A stretch of DNA of 64,000 nucleotides, from NCBI GenBank assembly GCA_037013685.1, contig CM072891.1, positions 2,412,001 through 2,476,000 of the forward strand, given 5' to 3'. The notes beneath the pieces were generated by a model. It did not search any database. It was not told the DNA's origin and saw nothing but the letters and a program-made list of their open reading frames with translations. A program made the translations under genes and the position numbers. Positions 13,646 to 26,672 of this stretch are shown here, piece by piece. Position 1 is the first letter of the stretch, and the number at the start of each line of letters is the position of its first letter. Origin of the DNA: Acridotheres tristis (lineage: Eukaryota; Chordata; Aves; Passeriformes; Sturnidae).

Positions 13646-16600
13646 TATGTTTTTTTCTTCTTATGTTTCTTCCTCATTGTTCTGCTGTTACATACTTGGA
13701 TTGCCTTTCTTTTATCTTCTGGTCAATCCCTTCACCAAATTTCACGCAGGTATAAGTGATTAAAAAAACTCTAGTTGCAGCAGGTTGCCTACTCAGGTTA
13801 CAGCATGATTAGTGATAAAGCTTTATATTGAAAGGAGAAGATTTCAGAGAAAAGTGTTAATCTACCAGCAAAAATGTACAAAACCTTGATAGTTAACAAG
13901 GTGTAGAATGCCGTTCACATTGCAGTAAAGAGTACTTATCACAGAAGTGTATTAATGACAATAATCTGGGTAAGATTTTAACAATTCTAGAACAAAATCC
14001 TAGTTGATGCAAATTTGCTTTAAAATATTTTCCTTCTAACTTCAGTATACATTCTCACACTTTTCTAGCCTTGCCACTGTATTGTAACAGGGGTTACACC
14101 CCCTGAGTAAAGCCATTTTTGATTCCTTTCAGGAATTAATAGAGGAGGTGATTGTGTTTCTGGTGAAGACAGAACTGTGTGCAAGGAAATACTAGATCTG
14201 AATTGTTCTTACTACAGTTGTGAAAAGATATTAGAGTGGTAAATAGCTCTGTTGTATAGCAGGAAAGACAGAGGACAGTAAACATTTGTATTTGATCTTG
14301 AATCTAATTTACATAGTTTATTTAACAAGGCTATCTGCTTTGATTGTAGAAGAGCAGGAACTTTTGGTGATAAGGTGAGTAGCAATTTGAGTTTCCATTT
14401 ATGCCTTCCTCTGGTGCTTGCACCTTGGGCTTACTGGGTGTCAGATACCTTGAAGCAGTTCACATATCTGCAAAAGCTAGAAGGAAAACTGCACACATTT
14501 GAATGCTCAGCAAACATTTGTGTGTTATTTTAGGAAATCTGACAGGTCTTAAAGTAAACTTAAAAGTCACCGAATGTACTGGTACACTGAAAACACATCT
14601 CCTCAGTGTGAATACAGCTGTACTAGCCTCCTAACTAAGATAAGATCCTGGGAAGGGTGAGTTCTCATAACAGAAGGCAGAGAAAAACCTGGTGATGTTT
14701 GAAGGACCTAGTTCTTTCCGTGTGTGAACCCTAGTTAACATTATCTTTGCAGCACAAGGGAAGAGAGAATGAGGTAACCTTCTTGTGAGAGCTCTAGAGA
14801 GCATTGTATGAAAAAGTCCTGTAGTTTTCTCTCCCAGCAATAGTATAGCCTGGCAGTAGGGCTGAAGACTATCCTTAGTATCTTTGGGGTGTTGACAAAT
14901 TGTAAATGAAAAAAGATTACATGGGCTTGAAGGGAAGATGAAATTAATCTTCCTTCATTGTCAATTGCAGCAGAAATAGTCAGAATAACATGTTACTTTC
15001 AAGTAAACTTTCACTGTAGATTTAAAAGCCCTGTAATACATAGAATCACACTTGATCATGAAACTTGGGTTACTTGGAACAAGTTGTGAATGTTGTTCTC
15101 CCTTTCATCTACATCCCTCTATTCATATTTTGAAATTATATTGGGATCGTACCACCAATTTCAATTGTGTTTGATTGCAGTGTTGTAAGTTTCTGCCTCT
15201 CCTTAAAAGGTATTTTATTCCTATATTCCTATTTTCAGTGAAAGTGTGTTGTTGAGTAATAACAATGAGGACATTTATTAAAGCTGTAAAACTGTCCTAC
15301 ATCTCTTTCATCAAAACATTGTTCTTCAGACAAAACTGAAATACTCAGTCTGCCAGTATGTGTGAACTAGAGGACACAGGCTCAAAGATCAGGCACAAAG
15401 TAGTGTAAGCACTTACTGAAACAAAGTGAAAAGTGGTAGTAGGTCATTTTACATCTTCTTTGGGAAACAGACCCAAAAAGCCAATAAAAGCAGACCTATG
15501 TGGATCGGAACTGGTAATATTCCACAGTTATGGCATTCAGAGCCTACACTTTGCCCCTAATTCTTTTTATTCTCTATCGCCTGCATGGTACTATTCACTC
15601 CTACCCCCCCAAAAAATACATACTGGAGATCCATAAATTGGGAAATGATTTCATCTCCTGTAACCAGCGAAGTTCATTATCACTTCTGTGTATTCGGGTT
15701 GTGGTATGAAGTTTGCAGATTTGAATTGCTCAAGACATTCCTCAAAAGTATATCAAAACAGTAAGCACAGGACTGGAGTTACAGCTTAATGGAGTTGAAA
15801 TAGAGGTGTTGAACAGAATGTAGTACTGTGGTGAAAAAGTAATTTTGTGCCTGGGTTATCATAATAATTTCGAAGGATATTTAAGGAGCTGATTTAGCAT
15901 AGAGATGAACCTTTTTTCTTAAACTGTGTAATGAGAGGAAGCATTGCAGTAAGAGACAGACAGGCGGTTGCTGTCAGACATTAGAATTATGACTATATTG
16001 ATCAAGTTGGTTGAGGTGATTTTTTTCCTTTCTAAGGTGGAGGTGGTGATTCCTCTCTTAGATTATGATTTCTGAGATCTTCTGTTAATGTGTGCAACAG
16101 TGAGACTGCCAGAAAATGGTTCTCTAAAAATGCAATCTCTAAAGTCAACCATATGCTTCATTGCAAGCAGTTTCTTTTAATCCACAAGTCAGTAGGTATC
16201 AATTCTGTTTAGTGGTTTGAGTTTTAAACAAAGAACATTGATGTCACACTGAAGCTTGCATAATGCCAGTGGTGGCTGCCTAATACATATTATTTCTATG
16301 AGCTGTTCTAAATTCTAGACTTCACTGGTAGTGCAGATACTGTACATCATTTTCTGGAAGCAGAAATGAATGCTTTTCTGGATACTCTTTTCTGCATTAC
16401 TTTCCATTTAAAGATTCAGAGTGAAGAAGAAGGTCCTTTTGCCTACCATTTTCTACCAGTGGGCACAGCAATGTTTGTAGATATTTCCAATTTAGCAAAA
16501 CAAGTTTATGAAGGTAATCAAAGAAGTAATTTTGAAATAGAGCAAGAAGAGAAAGGGAATCTTACCCTATAGATACAGTCCCTGTACTCAGGTGAGAATG

Positions 16601-19600
16601 ATTTGGAGATCTGACCTTTGCATATGGGTTTGCTTCTTTTTTTTTTTCCTTGTTGGTTTCATTGAGTGGGTATACTGGGGATAAACCCATGTTAACCCCT
16701 CTGTTATAGTGTGTGGAGTGCTGCCTCAGAAGTAAAATGGAAAGAGGGAACCTTATGTGCTACAGCAGGATACAATTTATAAATGGGAGTTTTTAAATCT
16801 AGTGCTTTATTTCAGTATACTTTCAGTTTGCATCTGTTTATGTACTTGGCACAGAATTACCACTCATTACTTTAGGATTGACTGTTCAGTTGTTTCCTTT
16901 TTAAAAATTTTGTATTTTGGAGCATTTTGTATTATGAGACCAGCTAAAATGTAACTGTTCATCAGTGAAGTTGGTAATATCTTTTGCTGCTTTGGCTTGA
17001 AGGAAGAGCTGTGTTCTCTGCTCATTGATAACCTATTTGTTTTGTATGGTTGTGCTAGAAGGTGGCAGTTGGCACCTTGCTTTTTTGTACTATTTAAGGA
17101 TGCCTTGTAATTAATATAATTTGCTGTTCTTCAAGGTAAGTAATTCACACATGCAGTAATTCAAAGGAAACGGAAAGGAAGTTACATGGAATTTCTCTTT
17201 TGGCAGTGCTTAGTAAGCATGTTACATCATCCCAGAAATTCTGTTCAGTTAAAGCCTAATTTTGGAAAGAAGGAAAACTGTCTGTTTCTGTCTGGAACTT
17301 GCTTGATACAAAGCAAGCAATTAAACTTTCTGCCTAAAGACTTGTAATTTGTGTTTGAAAAACTTAATAACTGTAAGGGAAAATTCAATAGGAGTTGGAA
17401 TCTTAGGTTTTTCATTTGATTTCAACTGTCACTGAAGGCTTGACTGGTTTCATTTATAGCTTCACCTAACCTCTTTTTATGAATATGTTCTATGTTTCTG
17501 CTTTCCTTCTCCTTTGGGAATACTTGATGGCTGTCATTGTGGGTTTTTAGCTGAGTGAAAATGACGACTTGAATATAAGTGACAGTTTTCAAATCCACTT
17601 TTAAATAGGTAAGAATTTTCCTTGTAGATTTTATCAATCCCCTTGCAGTGCTTTTAATGGGTCCGTGGGATCTCTTCAGCAGCTGGCAAGGAGCCCATCT
17701 TAAAGCACTTGTCAGGATCACCATTTATCCTTTGCCCATTGTACTATCTGTGGTTTGCTGCAAAAGTGCTGAGCTATCCCAGCGCGGACAGGTGTGATTT
17801 ATGAGTCTGTTGCATACCTCCATGCTGTGCATAAGCCCTGCAGTTACCTCCTGCTCATGTGTCACAAGCACAGGCATGACCCCGGTGTGTAGGAAGGAAT
17901 GCTTGGCGGAGCAGTGTCATTAAGCACGGCGCAAACAGGACACGGTCTGTCACATATGAGCTGTATATTCTGCAACCAAAGCGTGCAAGTAAGTGCTCAT
18001 CCTTTGGATAGGCAGATATTTAGCATTGTTGGTCTGTCAAATGCTAAACGACAGGATTATCATGTGCTGAATAGAAAGCTCTTACTTTTTTCAGTTTTAA
18101 ATTCGAATTTTTAAGATTTAGATCTGTATTTCTTGTAATGCTGTTCAAACTAATTTTATACCTCAAGACAGGAACAATAGTTTCTGATTTTGAAATGTCA
18201 GATTACTAGTTTCATTACTGCTTTTTAAAGCATTTATGCACTTTGGCAGTGTTTGTGAGTTTGAAGTATTATGCAGACACAGCTGAGGTATAAATCATAA
18301 AAATGACATTAGTAGTAAGTTAGACTAAAGGATATTAAAACAAGCCAAGCAATTGCCTGTTCCCTTTATTTATTTATTTATCTCTTGTCTGCTTAAAGTG
18401 GGTTTCCTTTGGTTTAGACAGATGTAGCAGTGACATTTCCTGATTTCATGTCCTGGGGCAAAAAAATACCTTTAGAAAGAGATTACCTTGAGCTGGTGTA
18501 AACTGCTTTGTGAAATATCAGGTGTAAATAATGTATGTTTGAGCTACCCCCAGTAGGGACTGGATCTTTTGAAATGCTTTCAAAATCTATTTTCAGCGTT
18601 TCAGTAGAGTCAAACTTTCTGAACAAAAACTTCCTCATTCTCCTGTCACCAGAAATAAGTTGATCCATTGTTTTTGGTGTTCTACTATGAGTAAGTCTTA
18701 ACTGAAATTTTGCCTGTCATTGGTACCAGTTTATTTAGGTTTTATTGATATTTTCTGCTTTGAATTTTAAAATGTTGCCTCCTTATGCAACAGAGAAAGC
18801 TGAAAAGAATCTGTTCCATCTAAAAGTGGGTGTAAGAGTGCTTGTTTATAAGGGGCAGTTGTGCTTGTCATTTTCTATATACGCTGACCAAATGGGAAGA
18901 AAACCTGTGGAAAATAATGAAGCCTTTGAAATTCAGCAAGGTTTATTTTGAAATATTACCTCAAAATTTCTCGTAACTGTTCAGGGAGAAGTTACAGTCT
19001 TATTTTTTATACACCCAGCATTTTGAAAGGTAGAATTAAAGTATTGAGGCTGTAGCCTAGTGTCTTGTTGATAGTTGCACGCTCTAGTATCTGTGAAACT
19101 GCTTTAACTTTTCCTGAACCGTTGCACAAATTGCTCAAAAATCTGTTTTTAAGTGTTAATTCCACTGTTATGCGTGCACAATAGCAATGCTAGCTATTTG
19201 AACTTTTTTTCTTTCTGTTTAGATGTACTTAGAGGTTCAAGCATTTATGTTCTGTTGTAGTTTCAAGTTTACAGACTAGAATCTCCCTGAAATTCAGATG
19301 ACTGCTTACTGGTGGCCTATATGGAAGAGGAACTTCTTAACTGTAAGCAAGACCATTTTGAGCATAATTCTCCTTGTTGGCCTGCTCTGTTTATCATCTT
19401 ACTAGAATGGGATTGTCCTCCTAGGGTGTTGAGAAATGTTGATGAGATGTAGTCTGAGCACTTACTTCTATTATGCATAAACTGTTGTATTTGAATAACT
19501 AGGAATTTTTATTGACACATACATAATGTGTTTGGCTCTCTTATCATGCTGTTGTTGAATTGGTTATCTGGTTATCTTGTTATCTTGACTTAGAGTGGAA

Positions 19601-20459
19601 GAGCTGGCAAGGCTTGGCAGCTCCTTTGCCTCCTATCAAATTAGGGTTTCTTGCCAGTGTCACTGAAGCAATTTTTAATGTGCTCTTATTAGACTAGAAT
19701 TGCTTGTATAATTTTTGTTTTTCTACTAAGTCACAGAATTTCTCAGCAGGACTAAGTATGTTCTTGTGATGCTGGTGTCTCGAAGACCATCATTAGTCAC
19801 TTTGGCTCTGTGCATTGAGGCTTGCCTGCAGGAGGGGTGGTGACTAAGGGAGATGCTTCAGCCTTTCTAGGTCATCATCAAATCAGGCTGCTGCTGTCAT
19901 TCTGCACAAGTTTTGCAGCCCTCCCTCTGAAGATCTCCATCTGCAGTTTTGAAGCCCTTGCTGCCCTTGCTAAGCACATACAAGCAGAAAGATTTTTTGA
20001 TTCAGTGGTATAGCTTTTCAGATGCATGTTGTCTTCTTTTCCACTGCTGAGCTGGGCAGTCTCTTGCATAATTACCTTTTATTTGAAGAAGAAATAGCTC
20101 CAGCTGGCTACTGCTGCTGAGTTACTGTGTGCAAGCAATGATTAGGTGTTCTGACTTTCTTCCTTGTGCTTCTCTGCACTCACCATTTTGCCTGTCCTTT
20201 GCTGGTACCTTCTGCAGTAGTTTCTCTCATGACCTGCCATCCATTACTTAAAACCTTCTGAAAGCGAGGAAAAACCAGTTTTGTTTGCTTGATTCTTTTT
20301 TTTTCCCTTTCCCTGACCTTATGAAACTTGGCATAACTGCAGAAGGCTTGAGTAGGCACAGCCTTTGGATCCTGTTTGCTGCTTAGTGCGTTTACTTAAG
20401 CTGTCGCTGGTGCTCCTTGTGCAAACAAAGCTGCTGGTGGTTTTAGGCAGATCTTTTGT
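13646..20459. other. Gene-free stretch (probable intron 1, part 4)
   Basis: No recognisable exon, RNA gene or transposon. It includes a short (TTTA)n run at about 18366-18383 and a compositionally richer patch at 17755-18075 that is discussed as possible conserved non-coding DNA. Confidence 0.55.
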
Positions 20460-20470
20460 TTCTCACGTTG

Positions 20471-20752
20471 GTTGAACCTGCCCAGGTGCCCTGTGAGCTG
20501 GAGGCTCCCTGTGGTTGTGGCACCAGGAGTGGTGAGGGCTCCCTGGGGTCTGGGCTCAGCCTGGGCATGGGACAGCTCCCTGGGCAGGAGGCTGAGCCCA
20601 GGCTGGGGTACCTGCAGGTGGGGGGCTGGATCAGCCCTGCTGAGCTCACCTGTGGTCACACAGGGCTCTAGGGATGGCCTGAGGCCACACTGGGCTCTGC
20701 CACTGGCCTGGTGGGGCCCATGGCCATCTGGAGGGAGCTGGGCCCTTTAGAA
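20471..20752. repeat. CpG-free GC-rich block with decayed ~35-bp periodicity
   Basis: This ~280-bp block is clearly GC-rich inside AT-rich flanks, yet I find no CG dinucleotide in it, as expected for old, methylated repeat DNA rather than a CpG island. The word GCTCCCT recurs at 20504, 20538 and 20575 (spacing 34 and 37 bp), each in a GAGGCTCCCTGTGG / GGGCTCCCTGGGG / CAGCTCCCTGGGC context. This suggests a decayed tandem repeat. Overlapping open frames on both strands are a by-product of low stop density in GC-rich DNA. I cannot assign a repeat family. Confidence 0.5.
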
Positions 20753-23700
20753 AAGAGTAATTAATGCAGGAATATGACTGTCATGCCTTATCTTCTGCAT
20801 ACAAAGTAAAGCCTATTTTTTGTTTTTTGGGTTTTTTTTTATTATGAGCAGGACATACTGAAAGAATTAATTCATAAACAAAACATCTGTCTCTCCAGCA
20901 GTTTTTTTGCTGGGATTGGAATGAGTCATGGGTTTGGGAACTGTGCTGGTCTCAGTGCAGTGAGATCACCAGAAGACTTAGGGATTTTTGCTGTGCTTTC
21001 CATAAAAAAAATATTGTGAAGTTAGTAAAACTTATAAACTTAGTAAAACTTACCCTCCTTGCACATGGCCACCCAATTTATGCCTTTATGATACTGCAAA
21101 CTGTCTTCCAGGAGAGCAGTTTACTTTTATTCTCCAATAAAAGCATTGAAGAGACTTGGAAAAAGCTTTCTGTCCTAGTAAAAGTTAACAACCTGAATGT
21201 GATGGGAGAGAATGAAGAATGTCAGGAGTGTGAGGAGCAGTATGTTCTTGCCAGTTCAGTTTTGTCCTAAATTTACATATGGGTAAATAACATCATTGAG
21301 GGAAAAACCAATAAGTTGACTTAACTAAAAATAGTCCAGAAATGTTTCAGAGAAAATCAGATTTTAACTGTAAATTACTTGAAAAGCAGCATCATGGAAC
21401 TAGAAGGCGGAAAATAGACATTGAAAATGAAGCTATGTTCTTCTGCTTTCTCAAGGTTTTATTTATGAAATGTCAGTTTATTTATCTAGCTGACTTATGA
21501 TTTATTTACAAGAAGAAATTGAAGTGTCCCAGTGCTTTGACTGCTGCTTAGTCAAATTGGATCGACTCAAGTAATTCCTTCTTTTGTAGGAGTTGTAGCA
21601 GTTTTTTTAATACTGTCTAGCAAGGCTATTATATCTGTATTCTCTAGATTTGGTGCTGTAGTTCTTAAGGTGAGAACAGTCAGTAATTCTGTTGGCAGAA
21701 ATGCATGCAGTCATGTTAGCGCAATCACTTTACACTTGTTCCTGACACTTAATAAAATTCTCTAAATTTGATTTGTGTGGAAACAGGTCCAGTCTCAGTC
21801 CCTTAAAATAATCTAATTTGTACCTTAGCTGTTGGATCCCACGTTTCTGAAATATTACCAGGGTGGTCAGTGCCACTGTCTCCATGTCTCTTGCATGTAT
21901 TTTCACTCTGAGAGTCTCTATCTGACAATCTCATTAAGCAATGGGCTCCTGTGCTCCATTTATTAGTAATAAGCCTTTGCATAGTTTTATTTCCTCTTTA
22001 GGGTGTGATTTTCTATGGGAGTTTTAATTTTCAAAGTTTCTTTTATAAATATTAATGTCTTAGATCCATAGAAATTGAGGCAGAAGACTTATCCTAAGGC
22101 TTTTGGAGCATGAAGAATTACTTTTGTCCTTAGCAAGGCTATTTAGGGCACAAGAGTGAGCTGCTTCCCATGTCTTTCTATCATTGCCTTATCTAACCAG
22201 CCCTTGGCATGGCTGTAGTCCAGCGTGGTAAAGTCCAGTCCTGGATTTCACCACACACACTCAGACTCCATAGTACAGCCTGGGAGGACCACCTGCAGTG
22301 CTTCTGAGTGGAGGGGCTTGCCTTCCACCAACACACCAGTTTCTGCAGTAAAAGAAACAAACAATTCGGGTTCTGAAGCAACAGCTTTGTTTTGTTTAGA
22401 CACTGCATGTAAAAAAAAATCTTAGGTGCTGAAAGTCAAGGTTTGGCATTCTGTATGTTGGGTTCAGTGTTGGAGAGGGAGCAGCTTTTCCACAGGTATT
22501 CTCTTGAATGTCTAAAACCTAGTCAGGGATTGTGCTGCCTTCTTCCACTACTTGATTTCATATCCATTGCTAGAGAAGAGTGAAGTGTCTCTCTTTCCTG
22601 GCTGGGTTTGGATCTTTTGTGGCTGTTGTGTTTTGCTCACATCTTTAGGAGAAACCTTATTTTCCTGGCTGCGAGTATCAGCCTAGAGGTCAGTTTGAAA
22701 GAGAACTAAATATTACTTTCATATTCTTGTACCTGAATGAAAAGCATAGAAGTGGGAACATGTATCCTCTTTACCTGCTCAAAAGAGACCTTTTGGAGTA
22801 GAATTTTAAGTCAATAGCCTTGAACAGTGGGTTTAGTTTTTTACTTGGAAGTCACTTACTAAGGATAACACTCAGTGAAGTTCTCCACTTTGCAAAAGTG
22901 CACTTGGCAAAGGTGCCAGAAATGGTAAGTTATTATTTAATAAACAAAACAGTAAAATAACTGTACACAGACTTACCCACTGAACTGTCCACTACCACTG
23001 TTTCATTTGTTCACAGAATAAACTCTGAGAATAAATGCCAGTTACAGGGATTGCAGCATACTGTATCAGAGTGTGACAGAAGTAGAGTTCCTCAAGTGTT
23101 CTGGAGAAAGTCTTCTCATTTTAAAGTGCAGTTGAAAAGCATAAGACCAAATCATATAATGCATACCCCCACATATCCTTGAGCATATCTGCAATGCTAC
23201 AGCAAGTAATTCTAATCTTTGTCATCCCCCCTGGGTAGTCTAAAGATTCAGCCTTCTTTACTGGTGTTTTCTACTGTCATTTTTTTCGTTGTTGGGCTGA
23301 GTCTCTCTGCCAAAGAGTGTAGAGAACTAAAGTCACCAGTGAGGTGCTGGCAGGGCATGCAGGGCATCACAGTTGAGGTCAGGTGTGAAGGCAGCAGGAT
23401 AAGAGATAAGAGACAGAATACATTTGTCTCCCTGCATTTCCCCCTCTCATTTTGGTTGAAAGATGCCGTGGAAGCAGGCTCTTGCATTTTGTCAGTGGAA
23501 GCCATGTAAGAAGGCGAGTAGTATGAGCCAAGGTGGTAAATCGTGCTTGATGGATCTACCTTCTCTGATGAAACATCTTCCTCGGTGCATGAGGGAGGCT
23601 TGGGGAAGCTGAACAAGATGCATACTCCCAGTGCAATGTACTTCTCTCCTGATGTTGTCATAGCGTTTTGAGAAGCAGGGCTTTGTCCCTCCCCTTGTTA

Positions 23701-23932
23701 TCATAACTTATACTCAGTTTATTTCTTCTGGTAGGGTTTGCGTTCTTTCTGCTCTCTGCTAGGAGATGTTTATGTTATATGGGCTAAAGAAGTGTTACCC
23801 TTTTGTCTGGAATGCAGAGACATCTTTGTTAATCTCCTGTGGTAAAACAGTTCATTACTGTGTCATTTGCCAAATGCTTCTAAATCAAGGGCCTCTTGTG
23901 CTTGAAGTTATACTTGATTTTTACTGTTCTTA

Positions 23933-23962
23933 TTAAGGTATATAAGTTTTTATATACCTTAA
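23933..23962. repeat. Perfect 13-bp inverted repeat (hairpin)
   Basis: The arms TTAAGGTATATAA (23933-23945) and TTATATACCTTAA (23950-23962) are exact reverse complements around a 4-base GTTT loop. The structure is real in sequence. It has no T-run typical of a Pol III terminator and no flanking repeat that I recognise. Confidence 0.9.
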
Positions 23963-26608
23963 ACACTCAAGAATATTTTAGATGTTGGAAGTTGTGTGTA
24001 TTGTGAATTTAAAGCCACCTGTGTAAGTTCTTAAGCTTTTTTGCCTGTCCTGTTAGCCATTATGAAATCAATATGTTTAAAGTAAATTGTAGAGTGATTA
24101 AGTCTGATGAATGGCCAAGTATCAGGTTATAAAGTCATGTTTATTTACCTACTAACAGTGTGAAGTGAAAAGTAAAGGGTAAAGTGAAGCTTCATTGAAT
24201 CATTCATGTTAACCGTTCTCTTTTAAAGTAGCTGATTTCCAGATGGTGATTTTGAGGAGTTCAAAGTCTGGAGATAGTGCTACTGCTATATTTTATGAAT
24301 TTTATGCTTTTTGTTGTTACTATGTCTGCAAAATATATGAAAGGAAAAACTTACAGCAAAAAGACCAGTTGATTTAATATAAGATGTACTTATAAAAATT
24401 TCTGAGTGCTGTATGCAAGCAGTTAATTACTGAATTACAAAATTGCTTTCAACTACTTATGTTGATTGTTGGATTACAAAGGCAAAGTAGTTTAATTGTT
24501 TTTAGTGAAGGAAGGTGTTAGGATTAGTAGAGGTTATGTGTCCTGTTGAGTAAAGAAAGAAAGAGATAACTGCAGAGGAGTCTATAAGTTCATTGTAACA
24601 GGACATATTGTCTATGAGATGAGTTTAACATTCAAAAATAATGAAGTATAAGAATGTCATTTTAGGGCTTGGTTCTAAACGAACATGCAGAGATGAGGGT
24701 AAGGTTTGAAGAATGAATTAGCCCAGTGAACTGTAGATTACTGCCAAGAGTAGTGAATATTCCTCCCTAAGTCACACTATATTGATACTAATATATAGCT
24801 GCAAATTTTAGTGTAGGTTGAGTGTTCTAATGAATCAGGAAAATACTGTTGACCCCTTAATTTGGTAACATACCACATTTTATCTCGCATAAACCACTAC
24901 TGAAAAGCCTCTTTTGGTTGAGGACAAGACCAGATTTACTTCTCTGTGAAAGAGTCTTCCTATCTGTAGATGGAAATTTCTGTCCTTGAGCAATTGTATG
25001 AGTTGCTGCTATTGTGTAGTGGTGGTTAGGTTTTGAACAGGTGGAGGATTTTTATAAGGCTGTGTATGTTAGAAAAAGAATGATACATTTGAGATAAACA
25101 CATCTGTATCTACATGAATTTGTTTTCTAGGCTGCACACCACAACCAGGGCTGTGTGGCTCTCAGTTGTTTTCTCTTACCTTGTGTTCAGGTGTCTTAGT
25201 TAAAGATGGAATATATTTCTTCCTGTTGTTGATGCAGAATGTATTTGTGGAATAAAAATCATAATTCTTTATGGAATATGTCCTTGTTCTTTTGGTTGGG
25301 TGCCATTTTATCTAGGGGTGTGGCCATGTAAAATATGATGTGGGTTGTATGAAGTTGATTTTGGCACAGAATTGTTGCAGAGGATTTGTTGCTGTGGATG
25401 TTGTCAGTCACTATACATACGAATCTGATAGGGGAAAATTAAAAATGCCACTCAATTTTAAAATGTATATTTATCAATCAAGTGTGCATTTGGTGCTAAA
25501 ATTACCTTTTCATAAGCCTGTGAAGATATATTGAGAGATGTTATTTCAGGGTCCATAGCTGTGCCTGCTCCTTAGAGACAGTGTAAATTATTCATTGTAA
25601 AGTTGTGGTTGACATTAAAGTTGGAAGGGTGTCTGATACATTGATTGAGCTGGTGTCTTCTGGGATTTGTCTAAAGGAGGACATACATTGTATATTTTGT
25701 CATGGTTTTTTGTTTGTTGTTTAGTTCAATTTTTTTAAACATCCCTCTTACTTTGACATGTGAAATGGATAGATGCCTAGTGGCTATAAATCTAAGTTCT
25801 GCCTACAATAAGCATGGAATCACGCCTGAATATATGAAGTGAATGGTACAGGGGGTTTGTGTTGTATTGTCTTGCCATGTCCCTGCTCCCTGGACAGGAT
25901 GCTTCTTACACAAATGTAGGTGTTACTCTTTGGTCCACCTTCTCATGCCTTCATATTGTATTGTCTTAGTTTCAGGTATGCAAAATGTGATTCTTCTAAT
26001 GTCTTCACTTCAAATGAAGGCATTCCAGTCTCTCTCTTTCACGGTAAAATGTAAAAACACATAATAAAAATAGAGAAGGATGTTTTTTGTTTGCTTGGTC
26101 TGTCTAAGTTACCATAATTCTTTCATCCTTCACTATGCTGTTATATTGTTGTTCTCAGAATTTAATGCAGAACTGCAAATATCACTATGTGTTTTACATG
26201 TATCCCATACATGGATTAATACCACACTGATCTGTAAGAGATACTCATCTAAAACTTAATGGTTTTTCCAGATCCATAAACCTGATGAAATCTTCGCCAT
26301 CTTCAATAAGTTACTACTTGTTCCCTGCAAGGAGTGCAGAGGGGAAATTAGTATTTTATTTATTCTTTTATTTTTATTTTTGTCTTGTTCCCAACAGGCT
26401 ATCACTTGACAAAATTTCTACATTGCCATCTCCATGTTTGATGGAAACTTTCTAGCTATTAAAATAGAATAATTCTGCTACTGATCACTAATTGCAAATT
26501 ACTATGAAAATAAATGAGGAGGACTTACTTGAGAGGAAAGGAGAAAAGCCAATAGTTTCCTTTCTAGGTTTTTCTCAGCTTTCTCTGAGACTGAACAGGT
26601 CAGTTGTT

Positions 26609-26672
26609 AAAAAAAACCCAACCAACCAACCAAAACCAAAAACCCCCCAAAAAACCTCCACAAAACCCCATA
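26609..26672. repeat. A/C-rich low-complexity tract with (CCAA)n core
   Basis: A run of A and C only, with CCAACCAACCAACC in its centre and C-runs of 4-6 after it. On the complementary strand it is G/T-rich with several G-runs, so G-quadruplex formation is conceivable. An open frame crossing it is an artefact of composition. Confidence 0.75.

Noticed and set aside
20396..20750. Four overlapping 68-92 codon frames on both strands, proline/glycine-rich
   Set aside because: They are caused by GC-rich, stop-poor sequence; there is no domain, no shared start context and no splice structure.
23219..23704. Frames of 70-137 codons on both strands
   Set aside because: Mutually overlapping on opposite strands, without domains or splice signals that support coding.
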